From: Lawsonibacter sp.
GTDB taxonomy: Bacteria > Bacillota > Clostridia > Oscillospirales > Oscillospiraceae
Direction of reading: 5' to 3'
DNA: 8,943 bases
Assembly: GCA_022798155.1 (NCBI GenBank)
Contig: JAAWLY010000085.1
Span: forward strand, 1 to 8,943
Shown here: piece by piece, positions 6,547 to 8,943 of the stretch
Layout of the letters: each line of letters opens with the position of its first letter
How positions within the stretch are numbered: position 1 is the first letter of the stretch
Position numbers and translations under genes: made by a program
Notes under the pieces: generated by a model
What the model was told of the DNA's origin: nothing
Database searches by the model: none
What the model saw: only the letters and a program-made list of their open reading frames with translations

Positions 6547-7413
6547 GTGACATTTGAACTGAAAAGAGGCGATTTGCGGGCCATGGCCCAAACCCGCGGC
6601 GGGGAGCTGGTCTCTCTGCGGGACGGGGCGGGCCGGGAGTATATCTGGGAGGGGGACCCGGCCTTCTGGTCGGGGCAGAACCCTGTGCTGTTCCCCATTG
6701 TAGGCTCGCTGAAGGACGGCAAAATTGAGATTAATGGCAAGAGCTATGAGATGGGCCGCCACGGCTTTGCCCGGAGGGCGGAGTTTTCCCTGGCGGAGCA
6801 GGGGGAGGACTTTGTCACCCTGGAGCTGCGGGAGAGCGCGGACACCCTGGCCCGCTACCCCTTCCCCTTCTCCTTGAAAGTGACCCACCGGCTGCTGGAG
6901 GACGGCTTTTCCACCGCATTCACGGTGGAAAACACCGGCGCCGCCCCCATGCCCTTCTGCATTGGCGGCCACACCGCCATCCGCATCCCAGAGGGGGAGC
7001 GGTTTGAGGACTACGAGCTGCTCTTCGACGAAAAGGAGCGGGCGGACAGCCACCTGCTCAGCCCCCAGGGCATCATCCTCCACAACGGGCGGGAACCCAT
7101 GCTGGACGGGAACAGAATTGCGCTGGACTACAACACCTTCGCCCGGATGGACACCATTATTTTCAGTATGCTCCGATCCGGGACCGTGTCCCTGATCCAC
7201 CGGGAGACCGGCCAGGGGGTGCGGCTGGACTTCCACGAGTTTCCCATGGTTGCCTTCTGGACCAAACCGGGGGCCCGCTTCCTGTGCATGGAGCCCTGGC
7301 AGGGCTGTGCCGCCTGGGACAACGAGAGCGGCAAATTCGAGGACAAGCCCTTCTGCGCGGTGCTGAAGCCCGGCGAGGCAAAGCGGCTGGCCTACACCTT
7401 TTATCTGGAATAA
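6547..7413 (+). CDS. Aldose 1-epimerase (mutarotase), LacX-like
   Basis: A 288-residue galactose-mutarotase-fold protein, slightly shorter than classical GalM (about 340) and typical of the LacX subgroup. It interconverts alpha and beta anomers of free sugars in the cytoplasm. Features are EYIWEGDPAFWSGQNPVLFPIVGSL (first half, 31-55: key residues W34, W41, P46, P50), catalytic-site His72 in RHGFAR, His142 in CIGGHTAIRIP, and the likely general base Glu249 in CMEPWQG. The start is GTG 6547, with GGAGG 9 nt upstream; a more upstream in-frame GTG at 6514 lies in the hairpin and lacks a ribosome site. It is the second gene after the symporter and is followed by a strong terminator. The function fits the sugar genes on the other strand; the exact sugar is unknown. 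Confidence 0.9.
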   Translation: MTFELKRGDLRAMAQTRGGELVSLRDGAGREYIWEGDPAFWSGQNPVLFPIVGSLKDGKIEINGKSYEMGRHGFARRAEFSLAEQGEDFVTLELRESADTLARYPFPFSLKVTHRLLEDGFSTAFTVENTGAAPMPFCIGGHTAIRIPEGERFEDYELLFDEKERADSHLLSPQGIILHNGREPMLDGNRIALDYNTFARMDTIIFSMLRSGTVSLIHRETGQGVRLDFHEFPMVAFWTKPGARFLCMEPWQGCAAWDNESGKFEDKPFCAVLKPGEAKRLAYTFYLE

Positions 7414-7418
7414 AATTG

Positions 7419-7448
7419 ATCCCCGGAGTATTTCTCCGGGGATTTTTT
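7419..7448 (+). terminator. Intrinsic terminator after the mutarotase gene
   Basis: ATCCCCGGAG (7419-7428) and CTCCGGGGAT (7434-7443) form a perfect 10-bp stem with a TATTT loop, followed directly by a T run to 7448. It starts 6 nt after the stop codon and is the clear 3' end of the rightward pair. Confidence 0.95.
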
Positions 7449-7497
7449 ACCGGCTGTTGAGGCATACTAAGGCCATCCACACAAGGAGGTCTGTTCC

Positions 7498-7659
7498 ATG
7501 AGCAAGAACAAGAAAAACCAGAGCAAGCAGCAGGGCCGGGACCTGCGGGGCTCCGCCCCCATCGCCGGCCAGAACCGCACCGACACCGTCACCAACGCCC
7601 AGGACCCGATGGCGGACCGGCTGGAGATGCGGATGAAACGGGAAGGGCACGACATGTAA
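7498..7659 (+). CDS. Small hydrophilic protein of unknown function (53 aa)
   Basis: A 53-residue open frame starts at ATG 7498 behind an almost ideal ribosome site, AAGGAGGT, 7 nt upstream. The protein begins MSKNKKNQSKQQ, has no hydrophobic segment, no cysteine, and a charged C-terminal half (ADRLEMRMKREGHDM) that could form a short amphipathic helix. Codon use is GC-rich like the neighbours. I do not recognise a family. Small basic/hydrophilic proteins of this sort occur in spore-formers, including small spore proteins, but no diagnostic motif is present and that would be a guess. It lies after the mutarotase terminator, so it needs its own promoter or read-through; none is obvious in the 49 nt between. 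Confidence 0.75.
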   Translation: MSKNKKNQSKQQGRDLRGSAPIAGQNRTDTVTNAQDPMADRLEMRMKREGHDM

Positions 7660-7685
7660 AAAACAGCCAGGGCGGCAGGGGCTGT
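7658..7685 (-). terminator. Possible leftward terminator overlapping the small gene's stop codon
   Basis: ACAGCC (7663-7668) and GGCTGT (7680-7685) form a 6-bp stem with an 11-nt GC-rich loop. Read leftward the stem is followed by six U (complement of 7658-7663). This is the arrangement expected at the end of a leftward transcript from the structured region to the right. The stem is short, so confidence is moderate. Confidence 0.45.
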
Positions 7686-7701
7686 CCCGGTCAGCTTCAC
7701 A

Positions 7702-7738
7702 CAATCTTCACAAAAAGTTCCCATTTTGGTGAAGATTG
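7702..7738. repeat. Long inverted repeat CAATCTTCAC / GTGAAGATTG
   Basis: Ten-base arms at 7702-7711 and 7729-7738 are perfectly complementary. Inside them AAAA (7713-7716) can pair with TTTT (7724-7727) after one mismatch, leaving a 7-nt loop. It could be an RNA hairpin at one end of the structured region or a protein-binding site. The left side also contains TTCACA twice, 11 bp apart (7696-7701 and 7707-7712), a spacing used by response-regulator sites such as PhoP boxes; that is only a resemblance. Confidence 0.6.
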
Positions 7739-7751
7739 ACAGGGATGGCTG

Positions 7752-7947
7752 TGGTATCCTTAGGGCAGATCAGATCCCTGATCGGTTTTCCTTTCCGGGG
7801 CGGCTACCGCCGCTCCAAGTCCGGTAACCCGCGGATTTCGCCGGACTCCCCTTCCATTTCGTCTCCCGGCGCGGAGTGCGCGCCCCACTGCTGCCCCACG
7901 GGCTTTCGCCCCGGGGCGGCAGACCAAAAATCCCCGTCTACTGACGG
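7752..7947. ncRNA. Candidate structured RNA (six consecutive hairpins), strand uncertain
   Basis: Within 180 nt lie six stems: GATCAG/CTGATC (7768-7783), GGCGG/CCGCC (7799-7811), GTCCGG/CCGGAC (7819-7846), GGCGCG/CGCGCC (7868-7884), a 10-bp stem with a GGGC-TTTC-GCCC inner hairpin (7888-7922), and CCGTC/GACGG (7934-7947). The frames here have no credible gene. For rightward transcription: an extended -10 TGGTATCCT (7752-7760), and one T-G pair in the largest stem that becomes an A-C mismatch on the other strand. For leftward transcription: a GAAA tetraloop in that same stem, TTGAAA-N17-CATTAT upstream (complement of 7991-8019) and the U-tailed hairpin at 7658-7685. I do not recognise 6S, SRP, tmRNA, RNase P or a known riboswitch. 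A dispersed repeat is an alternative. Confidence 0.4.
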
Positions 7948-8261
7948 TTTATCATATCCTCCCTCTCTTCTTTCTGTTGGCGCCCCCGGCTATAATGAGG
8001 TTCCGTAACGATGGTTTCAAAGAATATAGTAGAGACAGTCGGTACGGTGTATTGCAGAAAATTTGAACAAATGGAGGAATCTGCAATGAAGTCATTATTT
8101 GAAGAGCCGGGCGGCACCTATCAACAGAAAGGTGATTATTTCCTACCCGACTTAGTACCACCAAAAAGCATCCCTGTTGGCATTTGGGGTCAATGGCGCA
8201 GACACTATCTGAGACACAGTGGGAGCCACTCTACAATGTTCTGCTTCTCAGCGGCCAGTTA

Positions 8262-8279
8262 GGGCTCGTTTGAAAAATG
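8262..8279 (+). repeat. Left terminal inverted repeat of the MITE
   Basis: GGGCTCGTTTGAAAAATG lies immediately inside the left TA. It matches the inverted right end at 13 of 18 positions; mismatches fall at positions 3-6 and 15. Confidence 0.8.
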
Positions 8280-8405
8280 TCAAAACGCCCAAACGACGGG
8301 TCTTTCGTCCCCATGCTTCCCCAATTTTTCTTGAAATACATCCAGGATTCCTGGGAAAAATTGTGTTTGCCTGGCGGCGAAATCCCTCGTCGTTGAGCAT
8401 GTTTC

Positions 8406-8423
8406 CATGTTTCAAACAGCGCC
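8406..8423 (-). repeat. Right terminal inverted repeat of the MITE
   Basis: Read from the right end inward it is GGCGCTGTTTGAAACATG, adjoining the right TA at 8424-8425. The shared core with the left end is GTTTGAAA followed by ATG. Confidence 0.8.
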
Positions 8424-8596
8424 TAGACGACCATTTAGCTGAGATTGACACCCAAGCAGAAGATATGTTTTTTCAGTTGGTCAAACAACTGGAAGAACAA
8501 GCGGACATTACAGGACAAGATTTGTCAAGGATATTTTCACCGAAGCAAATACAATTTTTTTGAATCTGAATTGCAAAATCAAATGGAACAGCAAAC

Positions 8597-8632
8597 AGCG
8601 GGGCATGAAACTACCATGTCCTGCTCTTTTTT
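8597..8632 (+). terminator. Intrinsic terminator downstream of the tnpV remnant
   Basis: AGCGGGGCATG (8597-8607) pairs with CATGTCCTGCT (8615-8625), 11 bp including two G-U pairs, around a 7-nt loop. One C and then six T (8627-8632) follow. The G-U pairs hold only for rightward RNA, which fixes the direction. It insulates the DUF134 gene from transcription through the remnant. Confidence 0.8.
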
Positions 8633-8666
8633 GATGCAGAGAAGTTGCTCAAAATTTCATATTCTC

Positions 8667-8695
8667 TTGACTTTTTCTGAATTGTATTGTATCCT
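8667..8695 (+). promoter_or_regulatory. Promoter of the DUF134 gene
   Basis: TTGACT (8667-8672), an exact 17-bp spacer and TATCCT (8690-8695) form a good sigma-A type promoter in an AT-rich stretch. Initiation near 8702 would give a leader of about 34 nt with the ribosome site TGAGGAGGT at 8721-8729. Confidence 0.75.
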
Positions 8696-8735
8696 ATTTC
8701 CGTCATATGTCGGTATTGCTTGAGGAGGTACTTGT

Positions 8736-8943
8736 ATGGCCAGACCAAGTCGTTGCCGCCGCGTCTGCGCGGAACCGAGTTGCTGGGGCTTTATTCCCAG
8801 AGGGAAGGAAAGCCCCAGCGAGGTGGTTCTCACCGTGGACGAGTACGAAGTGATCCGGCTGGTCGATTACGAAAAGCGAACCCATGAACAGTGCGCGGCG
8901 CAGATGGGGATTTCCCGGACAACGGTAACGGAAATTTACGAAA
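8736..8943 (+). CDS. DUF134-family helix-turn-helix protein, 5' part (runs off right edge)
   Basis: The first 69 codons are visible. The start MARPSRCRRVCAEPSC followed by a spacer and VVLTVDEYEVIRLVDYEKRTHEQCAAQMGISRTTVTEIYE is diagnostic of the DUF134 family (UPF0251). The N-terminus has a cysteine cluster (Cys7, Cys11, Cys16), and residues about 35-69 form a sigma-70 region-4-like helix-turn-helix. These are presumed DNA-binding proteins, often found near genes for NifB/NifX-like dinitrogenase iron-molybdenum cofactor domain proteins; whether such a gene follows here is outside the window. ATG 8736 has GAGGAGG 7 nt upstream and its own promoter. The cysteines suggest metal binding, which is inference. 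An 11-bp inverted repeat lies inside the coding sequence. Confidence 0.92.
   Translation, partial: MARPSRCRRVCAEPSCWGFIPRGKESPSEVVLTVDEYEVIRLVDYEKRTHEQCAAQMGISRTTVTEIYE
8782..8819 (+). repeat. Long hairpin inside the DUF134 coding sequence
   Basis: GCTGGGGCTTT (8782-8792) and AAAGCCCCAGC (8809-8819) are perfectly complementary. Inside, TTCCC (8794-8798) pairs with GGGAA (8802-8806) around AGA, leaving only one and two unpaired bases on the two sides. The stem begins 46 nt after the start codon, in the linker between the cysteine cluster and the helix-turn-helix. It is not followed by a U tract, so it is not a terminator. Confidence 0.65.

Larger units (their letters stand above)
8262..8423. 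mobile_element. 162-bp MITE-like element inserted in tnpV, TA target duplication
   Basis: The element has no credible coding capacity. Its ends are imperfect terminal inverted repeats: the first 18 bases and the complement of the last 18 share 13 positions, including a GTTTGAAA core and ATG. Similarity continues inward (AACGACG plus GGG...TTTCG in both arms), so the whole unit is a degenerate palindrome. TA flanks both sides (8260-8261 and 8424-8425). Removing the element with one TA joins GGCCAGTTA to GACGACCATTTA, giving an uninterrupted TnpV reading SGQL-DDHLAEID. TA duplication and the end structure point to mobilisation by an IS630/Tc1-mariner type transposase encoded elsewhere. Confidence 0.85.
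8086..8563 (+). pseudogene. tnpV: tnpV-like transposon-encoded gene, broken by a MITE and a frameshift
   Basis: ATG 8086 follows GGAGG at 8 nt. The N-terminal part reads MKSLFEEPGGTYQQKGDYF, then PDL and GIWGQWRRHYLR, the characteristic start of TnpV proteins carried by clostridial Tn4451-like and related mobile elements (function unknown). Around 8212-8223 the frame slips by one missing base: restoring it gives EPLYNVLLLSGQL (8223-8261). The coding sequence is then interrupted by a 162-bp element and resumes at 8426 with DDHLAEIDTQAEDMFFQLV, the usual middle of TnpV. The tail after ITGQ (about 8519-8563, ending FSPKQIQFF) does not look like a normal TnpV C-terminus, so the 3' end is probably degraded as well. 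No intact recombinase or relaxase is nearby: this is a remnant. Its lower GC content than the flanks supports acquisition by transfer. Confidence 0.85.

Noticed and set aside
7467..7724. Leftward open frames opposite the 53-residue gene
   Set aside because: No credible ribosome site; the sense-strand small gene has an excellent one, and the frames have no recognisable content.
7736..7760. TTGACA followed by TATCCT as a standard promoter
   Set aside because: The spacer is only 13 bp, too short for a sigma-A promoter; only the extended -10 reading (TG one base before TATCCT) is kept.
7736..8008. Rightward 90-codon open frame across the structured region
   Set aside because: No ribosome site, Pro/Ser/Arg-rich low-information product, and it follows the hairpins rather than codon structure; treated as noncoding.
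8445..8723. 92-codon frame overlapping the end of tnpV
   Set aside because: No ribosome site, overlaps the real TnpV frame and runs through the terminator at 8597-8632. The part at 8530-8600 (FFESELQNQMEQQ) looks somewhat protein-like and might be a remnant, but I cannot assign it.
1..8943. tRNA, rRNA or CRISPR array
   Set aside because: No cloverleaf, GGTTCGA-type T-loop in context, rRNA segment, or regularly spaced direct repeats were found on reading both strands.

Overview
The window looks like a GC-rich, Gram-positive gut anaerobe of the class Clostridia, probably the Oscillospiraceae (Flavonifractor / Oscillibacter / Lawsonibacter type). This is inferred from strong AGGAGG-type ribosome binding sites, C/G-ending codons in most genes, a lipoprotein-type ABC binding protein, a PocR-AraC regulator, a DUF134 gene and a TnpV-type gene. 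No rRNA or other taxonomic marker is present, so the placement is tentative.

Left half (1-4897, all leftward). In transcription order: galE (UDP-hexose 4-epimerase), a 306-residue sugar-phosphate nucleotidyltransferase, nahK (N-acetylhexosamine 1-kinase type), a PocR-AraC regulator, a strong terminator, then the start of a sugar ABC-transporter binding lipoprotein that runs off the left edge. The kinase + nucleotidyltransferase + epimerase trio matches the logic of the bifidobacterial lacto-N-biose/galacto-N-biose (lnp) pathway: a HexNAc is phosphorylated at C1, activated to a UDP-sugar and epimerised at C4. The GH112 phosphorylase of that pathway is not in the window. Short hairpins separate galE from the nucleotidyltransferase and nahK from the regulator.

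Middle (4898-7448). A roughly 270-bp AT-rich divergent promoter region separates galE from two rightward genes: a neurotransmitter:sodium-symporter family transporter and a LacX-type aldose 1-epimerase (mutarotase), closed by a textbook terminator. The mutarotase fits the sugar theme; the symporter, normally an amino-acid carrier, does not obviously do so.

Right part (7449-8943). A 53-residue hydrophilic small protein with an excellent ribosome binding site is followed by about 425 bp without a convincing gene but dense in inverted repeats, a candidate structured RNA. Then comes an AT-richer island holding a broken tnpV gene. The tnpV gene is interrupted by a 162-bp MITE-like element flanked by TA duplications; in-silico removal of the element plus one TA rejoins the tnpV reading frame exactly. 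A terminator, a good promoter and the 5' part of a DUF134-family gene end the window.
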